64,000 bases of DNA from CATZDY01 sp045599035 (GCA_045599035.1 JAZRVI010000032.1:44418-108417); one strand, 5' to 3'; positions 34,797 to 43,251 are shown, counted from the stretch's first letter. Notes: generated by a model not told the origin, from the sequence alone. Made by a program: numbers and translations.

Positions 34797-35737
34797 TTCA
34801 CTCTTATACTCTGGTCGAATTGGCTAAACACAGCTCCATTTTCCGCTGCCTTTTCAATATAGGAAATCTTTTCACCATTCAGCAGCCGAATCAATGCTTC
34901 GGCGGAATCAGCTCCGGCTTTTATGCTGAGCGGGGCACCACCACCGAAACGAGAATTGATTTCGATATAATAATCATCACAGGTGTTCTTTTCCCGAATC
35001 AGCTGCACAGTAATTTGACCGCAAGGCTTATAGTCTGCAACCAATGCTTTTATCTCCCTGATGATTTGATCATCCTGAGCTATTTCTGTCTTCAACACTT
35101 CGCCGGATCTGACCGCCAAGCGAATTCTAGGCGTAATTAGTATCGGATTTCCTGAAAAATCGCAAAACACATCAACCGTATATTCTGTTCCATCAATAAA
35201 TGGCTGAATGATATAATCCGGAACTTGTTGTGCGTATGCCTGCAGGTCCTGCTCGTTGTTTACCTTGTATGCAAAGATACTGGAGCTTCCATCTTTCGGC
35301 TTAATAAATGCCGGAAATCCATCTTGATATTTGTCTGTATCATCTACCGGATGAGGACTCTTCAAGCCGACTGAATTGAAATAGTCTGCTGTGCATCGTT
35401 TGTCTCTGCATAGTGCGATTTTATCGGGATCACTAATAATTACTTTTGTCCTGCCAAAGTTATCCTTGTTCTATGCCAACACAAGAAGATCGGTATCTAT
35501 GGTAGGTATTAATGCGTCAATTGACTCTTCCTGACATACTCTTTGCAGATAAGGAATATAGTTTTCGTCTTTGATTTTTGGCACAATTACAGTATGATCA
35601 CAAAATGACAGGGCAGGAGCACTGTCAGAAATGTCTGCTCCATACAGTTCCAAATTCGTATTTGTCTTTTCTGCAGCTGACCTAAATGCTTGCATCAGTT
35701 CGACTCTTCGGCCAACACTTGTAAACAGAATCTTCAT
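34793..35737 (-). pseudogene. ATP-grasp enzyme interrupted by an in-frame amber codon
   Basis: The whole frame of 945 nt is continuous except for one TAG at 35471-35473. The first part (MKILFTSVGRRVELMQAF...LIPTIDTDLLVLA) is the pre-ATP-grasp domain; translation past the stop reads NKDNFGRTKVIISDPDKIAL and then FPAFIKPKDGSSSIFAYKV and INSRFGGGAPLSIKAGADSA, the ATP-binding core. Relatives carry Glu at the stop, so a GAG-to-TAG change is likely. The intact length would be about 314 residues. It overlaps the sugar transferase (4 bp) and HAD gene (4 bp). Confidence 0.85.
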
Positions 35738-36354
35738 TTCATTTCAACCTCTGCTGAGCCCCAAAATTCTTCCATCGTTGCACTGGTTGCACTGCTGATT
35801 CCGTCGCGTTTTAGTGCAACCGCTACTGTCTCAAAGACAATCTTAACATCCAGTACAAAACTGACATGATCTACATACCATACATCCAAATCGAATTTTT
35901 CTTCCCACGTTAAGGCATTTCTTCCATGCGTTTGTGAATAACCCGAAAGACCAGGACGGACCTCATGTCTGCGATGCTGCTCCGCCGAATAGCGGGGCAG
36001 ATACCGAACCAGTAGCGGTCTCGGACCTACTACCGACATATCACCAATTAATATATTGATTGCTTCCGGTAATTCGTCCAAAGATGTTGATCTGAGAAAC
36101 CTGCCATACTTAGTTAATCTTACTTCATCCGGAAGCAGGTTGCCATTCTCGTCTTTCTCATTCGTCATTGTCCTAAATTTGATTAGCTTGAAGATCTTCT
36201 CTTTATATCCAGGACGTTTCTGAACAAAGAAAGGATTCCCCTTCATTTTGATTGCACCAACAATTATCAGCACAAGAAAAAGAGGCGAAAACACTACTAA
36301 AGCAAGAAATGAACACAGAATATCCAAACCTCTTTTAATAAACTGTTTATACAT
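35734..36354 (-). CDS. Undecaprenyl-phosphate sugar phosphotransferase (priming enzyme)
   Basis: The 206-residue protein starts MYKQFIKRGLDILCSFLALVV at 36354 (GGAG 9 bp upstream). One membrane helix is followed by the bacterial sugar transferase domain: KLIKFRTMTNEKDENG, RSTSLDELPEAINIL, DMSVVGPRPLLVRYLP and RPGLSGYSQTHGRN. This short WcaJ/EpsL-like form puts the first sugar-1-phosphate on undecaprenyl phosphate and so starts each repeat unit. It overlaps the ATP-grasp gene by 4 bp. Confidence 0.93.
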   Translation of the reverse strand: MYKQFIKRGLDILCSFLALVVFSPLFLVLIIVGAIKMKGNPFFVQKRPGYKEKIFKLIKFRTMTNEKDENGNLLPDEVRLTKYGRFLRSTSLDELPEAINILIGDMSVVGPRPLLVRYLPRYSAEQHRRHEVRPGLSGYSQTHGRNALTWEEKFDLDVWYVDHVSFVLDVKIVFETVAVALKRDGISSATSATMEEFWGSAEVEMK

Positions 36355-36377
36355 ATTCAATCTCCACAAAACAGATA

Positions 36378-37466
36378 TTAGTTATTTATTGTTGCTTCTT
36401 CAATCTGTACTCTTTGTGATACCTTCTTTCGAATGATATTAATCACAATTACACATAAAGCAGATGAGATAATTGTTATTATAAACGCAATAAAAGAATA
36501 GCCAATTGTATTTCTTATTACATCCACAGGGATGTGAACAATTCTAGATAACACAATAGTGCTGACTCTTGTAATCGGCTCATGCACGAACATAAAATAG
36601 AGACTATTCATTCCTATGAATGATACCCCCCCAACTACCTTATTTTTTTTGGGGGGGGTATTTATTATACCCAACAATGTAGCAAAGAAAAGCGATGATA
36701 CTATTCCGATAAAACCTACTACATAATAAAGCAATGTACTGTTTCCAAGACGATTTGAACCAAGTGAAACATCACCATTCAGATTTCCTAATACGACAAG
36801 CAACGCTGTAAATGCAATGACGGTGATGACTGACACACCCTTGTTCTTTTGTACAAAATCCTGTAAGTAAGAAAGCTTAAAATGCTTAACGAAAAGATTA
36901 CCTACTGCATAAAACAACATTGCTGACATCGCAGCCTCAATACTCCAGGGAAGTTTTGTGAAATCAAAAAAGCCATTTGGAATAAGCATTAATCTTCCGA
37001 TAATAGCCAGAACAATACAAATAAGGATATTAACTGAATCCTTGGCTTTAGAAAGATAAAAATACCCAATTTGAACAACCATTAAGCAACCAACAAACCA
37101 TAACGGGAAATTATGCTGTAAATATCCAGATGACCCCTGAGAAATAAAGGTTTGCAAAAGCGGATTGATATAGCTGTCAACATTTTCATGCATCACATAA
37201 TTGTAGGCAACCCAAATTATCCACGTAATAACTGAAAATATTACATATGGCAGTAATATCGTTTTTGCCCTATGTTTTAGGAAATCCTTTAGTGTATTGT
37301 ATTTTTCTTTTCTAAACACCATTCCCGACAAAAGAAAAAAGAGCGGAATATCGAAAGAATAAACCAAGTTATATGACCAACCAGAATGCATGATATGCCC
37401 CCATATTACTGACAGCATTCCTAATCCTCTAGCTATATCAATATATAAAATCCGTTTTTTACTCAT
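36378..37466 (-). CDS. Acyltransferase 3 family membrane protein with homopolymer runs
   Basis: The 362-residue protein has about 10 membrane helices and the acyltransferase-3 start YIDIARGLGMLSVIWGHIMHSGWSY (catalytic His) and FDIPLFFLLSGMVFRKE. It probably O-acetylates the polysaccharide. Inside the coding frame, 36626-36658 on the plus strand reads C7, a short segment, T8, then G8. These give NTPPKKNKVVGGV in the protein. Slippage in any of them would shift the frame. The gene is clearly AT-richer than its neighbours. The next gene upstream ends 2 bp away. Confidence 0.9.
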   Translation of the reverse strand: MSKKRILYIDIARGLGMLSVIWGHIMHSGWSYNLVYSFDIPLFFLLSGMVFRKEKYNTLKDFLKHRAKTILLPYVIFSVITWIIWVAYNYVMHENVDSYINPLLQTFISQGSSGYLQHNFPLWFVGCLMVVQIGYFYLSKAKDSVNILICIVLAIIGRLMLIPNGFFDFTKLPWSIEAAMSAMLFYAVGNLFVKHFKLSYLQDFVQKNKGVSVITVIAFTALLVVLGNLNGDVSLGSNRLGNSTLLYYVVGFIGIVSSLFFATLLGIINTPPKKNKVVGGVSFIGMNSLYFMFVHEPITRVSTIVLSRIVHIPVDVIRNTIGYSFIAFIITIISSALCVIVINIIRKKVSQRVQIEEATINN

Positions 37467-37468
37467 TT

Positions 37469-38749
37469 TTACTCAAAACATCTCTTAATTACTTCACTAA
37501 TTCTATCCTGCTGTTCTGCTGTCATCTTGTTGTCAGAAGGCAGACACACACCACGCTGGAAGATATCAGCACCGACATCGGTCACGCCGCCTGCTATGTA
37601 AGCATTAGTCCTGCAACGGAGAGTGCCTTCTCTTCCGATGACTTCATGCATTCTGTACATCGGCTGCATATGCATCGGTTTCCAGATTGGGCGTCCTTCA
37701 GCATTTATGCTTGCGATTGCTTCCAGAATTTCTGTCGGACAGGTCTTGTCAGGCTCTTTTATATACATTGCTTCACAGTCACTTCTGATCTGCTTGCACA
37801 TATAATCCTTATCTATTACCAGTGCAGACAGCCAATAGTTTGGCTCCGTGCCGCTTGTAATCGGATTCATCTGAATCGGCACATCTTTCAGACCTGCTTT
37901 GTATCTTTCGTAAATTGCTTTTTTCTGTGCGATATGCGTTTCAAGATACGGATATTGTCCTCTGACAACACCGGCAATGACATTGCTCATGCGGTAGTTA
38001 TAGCCGACTTCCTCGTGCTGATACCATGCAGCATTTTCCCTTGCCTGAGTACTCCATTTTCTTGTTTTGTTTGCGACCTCAAGTTCATTGGTAAGAAGAC
38101 ACCCGCCGGACGAGCCTGTGATGATTTTATTTCCGTTATAGCTGACAGCGGAATAGTCACCGAATGAACCACATTGCTTACCGTCCACCGTTGCTCCCAT
38201 AGCTTCCGCAGCATCTTCGATCAGCAAAGCACCATGCTTTTCACAAATTCTTTTAATCTCATCAATTCTACCCGGAAATCCATACAGCTCTGCATATACC
38301 ACGAGCTTAACATCCGGATACAATTCAAATGCCTTCTCAAGAGCAATCGGATCCATATTCCAGGATGATTCTTCCGTGTCTATGAATACCGGAATACCAC
38401 CCTCATAAACTACTGGATTCAGCGTAGCATCGAAAGTCATATCAGAGCAGAAGACCCTCTTGCCTTCCAAGGCTCCGTGACTGATTGCCGGTTTTCCGTA
38501 TAGCTTTTCTCCCGCAACCTTACAGCAAAGATGGAGAGCCGCCGTGCAGCAAGACAAAGCAACAGCATACTTTACACCTGCCTGTTCCGCTGCAATACGC
38601 TCCACCTCATTGATATTCGCACCAACCGTACTCATCCAGTTGGTTTCGTATGCTTCTGTTATGTATTTCAATTCTTCCCCATGCATGGTGGGCGAAGCCA
38701 ACCAGACCTTCTTTTCAAATGGTTCTATATCATCTTTTCTAACAAACAT
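37469..38749 (-). CDS. DegT/DnrJ/EryC1 family PLP-dependent sugar aminotransferase
   Basis: The 426-residue enzyme starts MFVRKDDIEPFEKKVWLASP at 38749 (AGGAAAG upstream; a longer frame to 38902 runs through the promoter and is rejected). It has the PLP motifs DAAEAMGATVDGKQCGSFGD and SYNGNKIITGSSGG with the Schiff-base lysine, and the C-terminal RCLPSDN-type end (GVCLPSDNKMT). It transfers an amino group to a keto-sugar, as in PglE/LegC-like pathways. It is the first gene of the island operon, 110 bp from the promoter at 38859. Confidence 0.92.
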   Translation of the reverse strand: MFVRKDDIEPFEKKVWLASPTMHGEELKYITEAYETNWMSTVGANINEVERIAAEQAGVKYAVALSCCTAALHLCCKVAGEKLYGKPAISHGALEGKRVFCSDMTFDATLNPVVYEGGIPVFIDTEESSWNMDPIALEKAFELYPDVKLVVYAELYGFPGRIDEIKRICEKHGALLIEDAAEAMGATVDGKQCGSFGDYSAVSYNGNKIITGSSGGCLLTNELEVANKTRKWSTQARENAAWYQHEEVGYNYRMSNVIAGVVRGQYPYLETHIAQKKAIYERYKAGLKDVPIQMNPITSGTEPNYWLSALVIDKDYMCKQIRSDCEAMYIKEPDKTCPTEILEAIASINAEGRPIWKPMHMQPMYRMHEVIGREGTLRCRTNAYIAGGVTDVGADIFQRGVCLPSDNKMTAEQQDRISEVIKRCFE

Positions 38750-38858
38750 GATCTTTCCTCTATTCCCCAGCAGTATTACCCAGCAAAAGCACGACTCATT
38801 GATGATCAGTATTAATATCATCGTGCGAAGTCTTGCTATAATTGTTCTCCATATCTTT

Positions 38859-38887
38859 ATTATAAAATATTTAATATTTGTAGTCAA
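38859..38887 (-). promoter_or_regulatory. Strong promoter of the polysaccharide island
   Basis: TTGACT (38882-38887), a 17-bp spacer and TATAAT (38859-38864) read toward the island. The leader to the DegT start is about 100 nt and holds an inverted repeat (gcacga around 38822 / tcgtgc around 38790) followed by TTTT, a possible attenuator. The remaining gap to proB (about 39050-39213) is AT-rich and shows no gene. Confidence 0.82.
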
Positions 38888-39027
38888 TGATAGCATACAC
38901 AAATGAATTGAAAATATTGTACTTCTCGCCCATTTATTGTAATTTTATCCTTTTCCACCCAATAACCAGCTATCTGATTGAACAACAGCTCAATAAAACA
39001 AAATAATAAAAAGAGAATGGCTTTTAT

Positions 39028-39047
39028 CCCCATAGCAAGCTATGGGG
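39028..39047. repeat. Perfect palindromic hairpin CCCCATAGC-AA-GCTATGGGG
   Basis: A 9-bp perfect stem flanked by GGC and GCC lies 160 bp beyond the proB stop. On the minus strand it reads GGC-AAAAA-stem-ATAAAA-GCC, the same layout as the left-end hairpins of the mini-elements at 6772 and 21000-21040. On the plus strand a T5 follows, so it could serve as a terminator as well. No right end is seen beside it. Confidence 0.55.
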
Positions 39048-39213
39048 TTTTTGCCATATATGTATAACCGCAGTTTTATTGATATTTTTAAAGATCATTT
39101 CATTGCTGCAAACAGCTAAATCCTTGTTCCCTACATTAATACCCAGGCTTATCTGACTTAGTTCACTAGTTTTTTATGCATATTTATATATATTTCTTAC
39201 TGTTTGCCGTCTC

Positions 39214-40341
39214 CTATTTATTCAAAGCCAAATTATTGCGATGAATTACTTCTTCATAATCACAATGCCCCAAAACTGCCAAAACATCCTTGGTTTGAAG
39301 CCCTTTAATTTGGGCAATTTCCTCGGCCGAATAACTGACGATACCCCGGCCAACCTCCTGGCGTTTTTCATTAAAAATAACCACAATGCTGCCTGGCAAA
39401 AAATTGCCGGTTACTTCTTTGATTCCGGAAGGAAGCAGGCTTTTGCCTTTACTTACCAAAGCTCGTTCCGCTCCGGCATCAATCACCAAAGTGCCTTCTA
39501 TTTTGGCTGAATAGGCAATCCAGCTTTTGCGGTTATCCATGCGGGTAATCGGCCAAAAAACGGTTCCCAAAGCTTCACCCAGCATAATCCGCAGGATCAC
39601 CTCATTGGCAGAAGCTCTGGCCAAAACCATGGGCAGACCAAAGTGCATGGCCATCTTAGCCGCAGCCAATTTGGTCGCCATACCTCCAGTACCCACCTTG
39701 GTGCCGGCTCCTCCAGCAACCTGCTCCAGCTCTTGAGTAATTTCCGTAACCCGATCCAGCAATTTGGCTTTGCTGGTCTTACGAGGATCTTGATCATAAA
39801 GCCCATCAATATCCGAGAGCATCAGCAATAAATCGGCTCCCACCAATCCGGCCACCCGAGCGGCCAAAGTATCATTATCTCCAAAACGGATTTCCTCCGT
39901 AGCCACCGTATCATTTTCATTAACAATGGGAATTACTCCGAAATTCAACAGAGCGTGAAAAGTATTGCGAATATTTAAGAAACGCTGACGATTTGCAAAG
40001 TCTTCCCTGGTAACCAATATTTGACCAACCTTAACTCCATACATAGAAAAAAGATTTTCATATTTATCCATCAAAATGCCCTGGCCGACAGCTGCTGCCG
40101 CCTGTTTTTCCGGCATATTTTTGGGCTTTTGCTTAAAGCCCAGTTGATGAAAGCCAATACCCACCGAACCGGAAGTGACCAGCACAATCTCCAGCCCTTG
40201 CCTTTTCAAATTGGCCAGCTGTACCACCAGGGAACGCATTTGTTCTTCATTGGGATCCCCGTTGGATAAAAGCAAAGAGCTGGAACCAATTTTGACTACC
40301 AAACATTTAACATCACTAAAATCCCGTTTAATTCTTTCCAT
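39214..40341 (-). CDS. proB: Glutamate 5-kinase
   Basis: The protein of about 375 residues has the amino-acid-kinase core (CLVVKIGSSSLL at the start, LVTSGSVGIGFHQLG, PIVNENDTVATEEIRFGDNDTLAARVA, GAGTKVGTGGMATKLAAA) and a C-terminal PUA domain from about residue 285. It phosphorylates glutamate in proline synthesis. I chose the ATG at 40341; a TTG at 40365 is possible but lies before the AGGAAG sequence. proA, the usual partner, is not in the window; the polysaccharide island follows at its 3' side. Confidence 0.94.
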   Translation of the reverse strand: MERIKRDFSDVKCLVVKIGSSSLLLSNGDPNEEQMRSLVVQLANLKRQGLEIVLVTSGSVGIGFHQLGFKQKPKNMPEKQAAAAVGQGILMDKYENLFSMYGVKVGQILVTREDFANRQRFLNIRNTFHALLNFGVIPIVNENDTVATEEIRFGDNDTLAARVAGLVGADLLLMLSDIDGLYDQDPRKTSKAKLLDRVTEITQELEQVAGGAGTKVGTGGMATKLAAAKMAMHFGLPMVLARASANEVILRIMLGEALGTVFWPITRMDNRKSWIAYSAKIEGTLVIDAGAERALVSKGKSLLPSGIKEVTGNFLPGSIVVIFNEKRQEVGRGIVSYSAEEIAQIKGLQTKDVLAVLGHCDYEEVIHRNNLALNK

Positions 40342-40397
40342 CTTAATGATCGCTTCCTGATTCAAAATATAGTGGTTTTAAAACACCCATGCAAAGC

Positions 40398-40435
40398 CAG
40401 TTTTAGCTCTCCCACAGGGAGAACTAAAAAACCAG
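40398..40435 (-). terminator. Hairpin between obg and proB
   Basis: A stem AGTTCTCCC / GGGAGAGCT (with TTT and AAA extensions) lies between obg and proB. A similar hairpin (AGCTCTTCCC / GGGAGAGCT) occurs at about 62100-62122 before pyrG. It may stop the obg transcript; the U-tract is weak. Confidence 0.5.
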
Positions 40436-40456
40436 CCGCTATTTATCAAATTCCAG

Positions 40457-41731
40457 CTAAAAATCATCTACATATTCAAAAATAAAGTCCTTAATCCGCA
40501 CTTCGTCACCATGTTTGGCTCCTCGATTGGCCAAAGCCCGGTCAATCCCCATTTTCTTCATAATCCATTGCAGCCGCTCCACGCCTTCTTCATTATTTAA
40601 GTTGGTCATGGCCAAATGGCGTTCGATTTCCTTACCGCTCACCACAAAATAAGAACCTTCCCGGCTAATGGTAAAACGGGGTTCCGCCTGATAAATTATT
40701 TCTTCTTCCTCCGGTTCTGCTTCTTCCGGAGCTTCAATCTTAATCTCAGCCAACAAATCCCGAATTTTATAAACCAATTCCTTCAAGCCCAAACCGCTGA
40801 CCGCTGAAATCGGATAAATAGGATAGGCTGTGATTTCCTCCCGGAAAATTTGCAAATTTTCTTCAGCTCCCGGCAGATCCATTTTATTGGCCGCAATCAG
40901 CAAAGGCCGAACTGCCAGCTTGGGATCATACAAGGCCAATTCCTTTTGAATAATGGCAAAATTGGCAGCCGGATCACTGCCGTCCAAAGCAGCCATATCC
41001 ACCACATGAACCAAGACCCGGGTTCTTTCGGTATGCCGCAAAAAGTCATGCCCCAGTCCCTGTCCCTGACTGGCTCCTTCGATTAAGCCCGGAATATCAG
41101 CCAAAACAAAGCTGTCTTCCTCATCCACCCGCACCATGCCCAAATTAGGCACCAAAGTAGTAAAGGGATAATCCGCTATTTTAGGACGAGCCGAAGAAAC
41201 ATGAGCAATAATGGTGGATTTTCCGGCATTGGGCATCCCAATTAAACCGGCATCCGCCAGCAATTTCAATTCCATCCGCAGCCATCTTTCTTCCCCCGGT
41301 TCTCCATTTTCGGCCAGAGAAGGAGCTGGATTGGCCAAAGTAGCAAAACGGGCATTTCCCCGTCCGCCCCGTCCGCCATGGGCAACCACCAATTCCTGCC
41401 CATGCCGGGTCAAATCAGCAATTTTGCGGCCGGTTTCATCATCCATAATAATGGTGCCAACCGGAACCTTGAGATATAAGCTGTCACCATAATGCCCATG
41501 CCGGTTTTTGCCCATGCCGTGCTGTCCCCGCTGGGCTTTATAGTGATTATGATAACGAAAATCTACCAAAGTCCGCAAGCCTTCATCGGCCACCAAAACA
41601 ATATTGCCGCCCCGGCCGCCATCGCCCCCCCAGGGGCCGCCGTCCGGAACATATTTTTCCCGCCTGAAAGCTGAACAGCCATTGCCGCCGCTTCCAGCTT
41701 TAACAAAAATTTTAGCCCGATCAAAAAACAT
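40457..41731 (-). CDS. obg: GTPase Obg/CgtA
   Basis: The 424-residue protein has the glycine-rich Obg domain (FVKAGSGGNGCSAFRREKYVPDGGPWGGDGG, described here by position 10-40), the G domain with GMPNAGKST (about 165-173), ADIPGLIEGAS and ANKMD, then a C-terminal OCT domain. It acts in 50S maturation and stress control. It follows the Spo0B-like gene with no gap and sits in the rplU-rpmA cluster, the standard place in Bacillota. Confidence 0.96.
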   Translation of the reverse strand: MFFDRAKIFVKAGSGGNGCSAFRREKYVPDGGPWGGDGGRGGNIVLVADEGLRTLVDFRYHNHYKAQRGQHGMGKNRHGHYGDSLYLKVPVGTIIMDDETGRKIADLTRHGQELVVAHGGRGGRGNARFATLANPAPSLAENGEPGEERWLRMELKLLADAGLIGMPNAGKSTIIAHVSSARPKIADYPFTTLVPNLGMVRVDEEDSFVLADIPGLIEGASQGQGLGHDFLRHTERTRVLVHVVDMAALDGSDPAANFAIIQKELALYDPKLAVRPLLIAANKMDLPGAEENLQIFREEITAYPIYPISAVSGLGLKELVYKIRDLLAEIKIEAPEEAEPEEEEIIYQAEPRFTISREGSYFVVSGKEIERHLAMTNLNNEEGVERLQWIMKKMGIDRALANRGAKHGDEVRIKDFIFEYVDDF

Positions 41732-42244
41732 TTAGTCGCTCCTTTCACTCCGCAACGGCCAAAGAACCCAAGCCTCTCCGGCTTGCTGGCCAACCTGTCC
41801 CCCGACTGGCCGCAGGCAGTCTTCCAGCTTTTCCCAGGCTTCGGATTTGGTCATTTGTCCCTGCCGTCTAATCCAGGTCAAGCGAATAAACCGTCCCTCC
41901 ACCTGAGCTTTAAAAATCAGTTCACAATTTTTCAAGCTCCGCCAAAACTCCAGCAAAGCCTGAGCTGCGGTTTCACTCAGCTTCAAAGCTGGCTTCAAGG
42001 GCTGAATTTTCATCTCCAGCTTTAGGCTTTCCTGTATTCCAATTAATAATACAGTCAACAGCTCCGGTTCCTTCAAGTTATGTAAATGAGAAAAAGCCTG
42101 CATATCCTGGGCAAATTTTTTGCTGTAGGCTTTGGCTTTATCCGGCTGCTGCAATTGCCAATAACCTTGAATAATTTGCAGGCAATTTAAAAAATCATGG
42201 CGTTGGTGAGCCAATAGTTCCAATAAATCTGAAATTATTTCCAT
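41732..42244 (-). CDS. Spo0B-like phosphotransferase domain protein
   Basis: The 170-residue protein starts with a helical hairpin containing HQRHDFLNCLQIIQGYWQL (about residues 13-31), which fits the SpoOB_a domain with the phosphoryl histidine probably His16. The C-terminal half resembles the degenerate histidine-kinase-like part of Spo0B. It lies between rpmA and obg, the position of spo0B in Bacillus subtilis. In that organism Spo0B passes phosphate from Spo0F to Spo0A. Here a similar phosphorelay, or a sensor-like role, is an inference from position and the HRHDFLN-type motif. Confidence 0.75.
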   Translation of the reverse strand: MEIISDLLELLAHQRHDFLNCLQIIQGYWQLQQPDKAKAYSKKFAQDMQAFSHLHNLKEPELLTVLLIGIQESLKLEMKIQPLKPALKLSETAAQALLEFWRSLKNCELIFKAQVEGRFIRLTWIRRQGQMTKSEAWEKLEDCLRPVGGQVGQQAGEAWVLWPLRSERSD

Positions 42245-42267
42245 ACTTTCACCCTCCAGATTCCCTT

Positions 42268-42308
42268 AAGAAAATAAGCCGACCTGTAAAAGTCGGCTTA
42301 TTCGTTTT
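42268..42308 (-). terminator. Terminator after rpmA
   Basis: An 11-bp stem (aataagccgac / gtcggcttatt) lies between rpmA and the Spo0B-like gene and is followed by TTTTCTT on the minus strand; a T7 on the plus side makes it look bidirectional. Confidence 0.75.
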
Positions 42309-42309
42309 T

Positions 42310-42582
42310 TTATAAAGCGGCTTGATTTTCAATTGGTCTAATCGAAACTTCTTTTTTATTTCTGCCATTAGTATGGAAATCAACTTTGCCGTCTATTTTG
42401 GCAAACAAAGTGTCGTCACCACCAATACCAACATTAGAACCAGGATAAATTCTGGTACCTCTTTGCCGAACCAGGATCGAACCAGCCGTTACAAATTGGC
42501 CATCCGCTCTTTTAACTCCCAGCATTTTCGGTTTGGAATCACGACCGTTTCGAGAACTCCCAACACCCTTCTTATGAGCCAT
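42310..42582 (-). CDS. rpmA: 50S ribosomal protein L27, without cleaved N-terminal extension
   Basis: The 90-residue protein starts directly MAHKKGVGSSRNGRDSKPKM, the mature L27 start. Many Bacillota instead make a pre-protein with about 9 extra residues that the protease Prp removes. There is no such extension here, and no prp gene between rplU and rpmA. L27 reaches into the peptidyl-transferase centre. The ATG at 42582 follows GGAGG (revcomp of cctcc at 42593) by 7-8 bp. Confidence 0.97.
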   Translation of the reverse strand: MAHKKGVGSSRNGRDSKPKMLGVKRADGQFVTAGSILVRQRGTRIYPGSNVGIGGDDTLFAKIDGKVDFHTNGRNKKEVSIRPIENQAAL

Positions 42583-42632
42583 TAATTAAGCACCTCCATC
42601 TCTTTTTTTTACCCACCAGCGAAGGTGCGGTT

Positions 42633-42944
42633 TTAAGCATTAATTTTTTCCACAGTAACCTGAGTAAAATATTGCCGATGGCCTTTTTTCCGCCGATAAT
42701 TCTTTTTAGCTTTGTAGCGGAAAATAATAACCTTTTTGGCTCGGCCATGCCGGACAACTGTCAAATCTACCGAAGCACCGCTGATCAGAGGATTACCGAT
42801 TTTCAGGTTTCCATCCTGGCTGACTGCCAAAACCTGATCGATCTTCACAGTTTCCCCCGGTTCGGCAGCTAACTTTTCTACAAAAAGGGTATCCCCTTCC
42901 GAAACCTTGTACTGTTTGCCGCCGGTTTTAATAATTGCGTACAT
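42633..42944 (-). CDS. rplU: 50S ribosomal protein L21
   Basis: The 103-residue protein MYAIIKTGGKQYKVSEGDTLF has all L21 features, including the basic end KKNYRRKKGHRQYFTQVTVEKI. It binds 23S rRNA and lies 50 bp before rpmA. GGAGG lies 8 bp before the ATG. The leader of about 215 nt, counted from the promoter at 43163-43191, contains a transposon-end-like repeat (43035-43152). Confidence 0.97.
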   Translation of the reverse strand: MYAIIKTGGKQYKVSEGDTLFVEKLAAEPGETVKIDQVLAVSQDGNLKIGNPLISGASVDLTVVRHGRAKKVIIFRYKAKKNYRRKKGHRQYFTQVTVEKINA

Positions 42945-43034
42945 TATAAACCTCCAAATAAAAGGACTCGCCGAAAACAGGCAGGTTAAAACCTTTTTTC
43001 AACCTTTTTCGAGCGGTATTGATATTGCCCAATT

Positions 43035-43152
43035 TTGACGCTCCCACGCTGTTAAAGCAACGGGATTCCGAATAAGCTTGATTGTTTAAGCAATTCTTCT
43101 CATTCGAGGACTCGCCAAAAGTCCGTTTTTTGCAGTCGAAATTCTGCCTACC
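43035..43152 (-). repeat. Right-end relic of the second mini-element family
   Basis: The segment shares with 20817-20936 the order TTGACGCTCCC, an imperfect stem (acgctgttaaagcaacg), GTTTAAGCAATTCTT, TTCGAGGACTCG, and GCAGTCGAAATTCTGC. Identity by eye is about 75 percent. No left-end hairpin is found next to it. It lies inside the putative rplU leader. The rest of the 307-bp gap (42945-43251) holds the rplU promoter. Confidence 0.6.
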
Positions 43153-43162
43153 TTCCTTATAA

Positions 43163-43191
43163 AATATATCACGCTGTCAAACTGCTGTCAA
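43163..43191 (-). promoter_or_regulatory. Promoter of the rplU-rpmA cluster
   Basis: TTGACA (43186-43191), a 17-bp spacer and TATATT (43163-43168) read toward rplU. A second TTGACA lies 13 bp nearer. No gene other than rplU lies downstream in this direction. Confidence 0.75.
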
Positions 43192-43251
43192 GTAGAACTA
43201 AATTCATCATAAATATGGAAAAACTCTTGTTCAAAAAGGGTTAAAAAAGGG

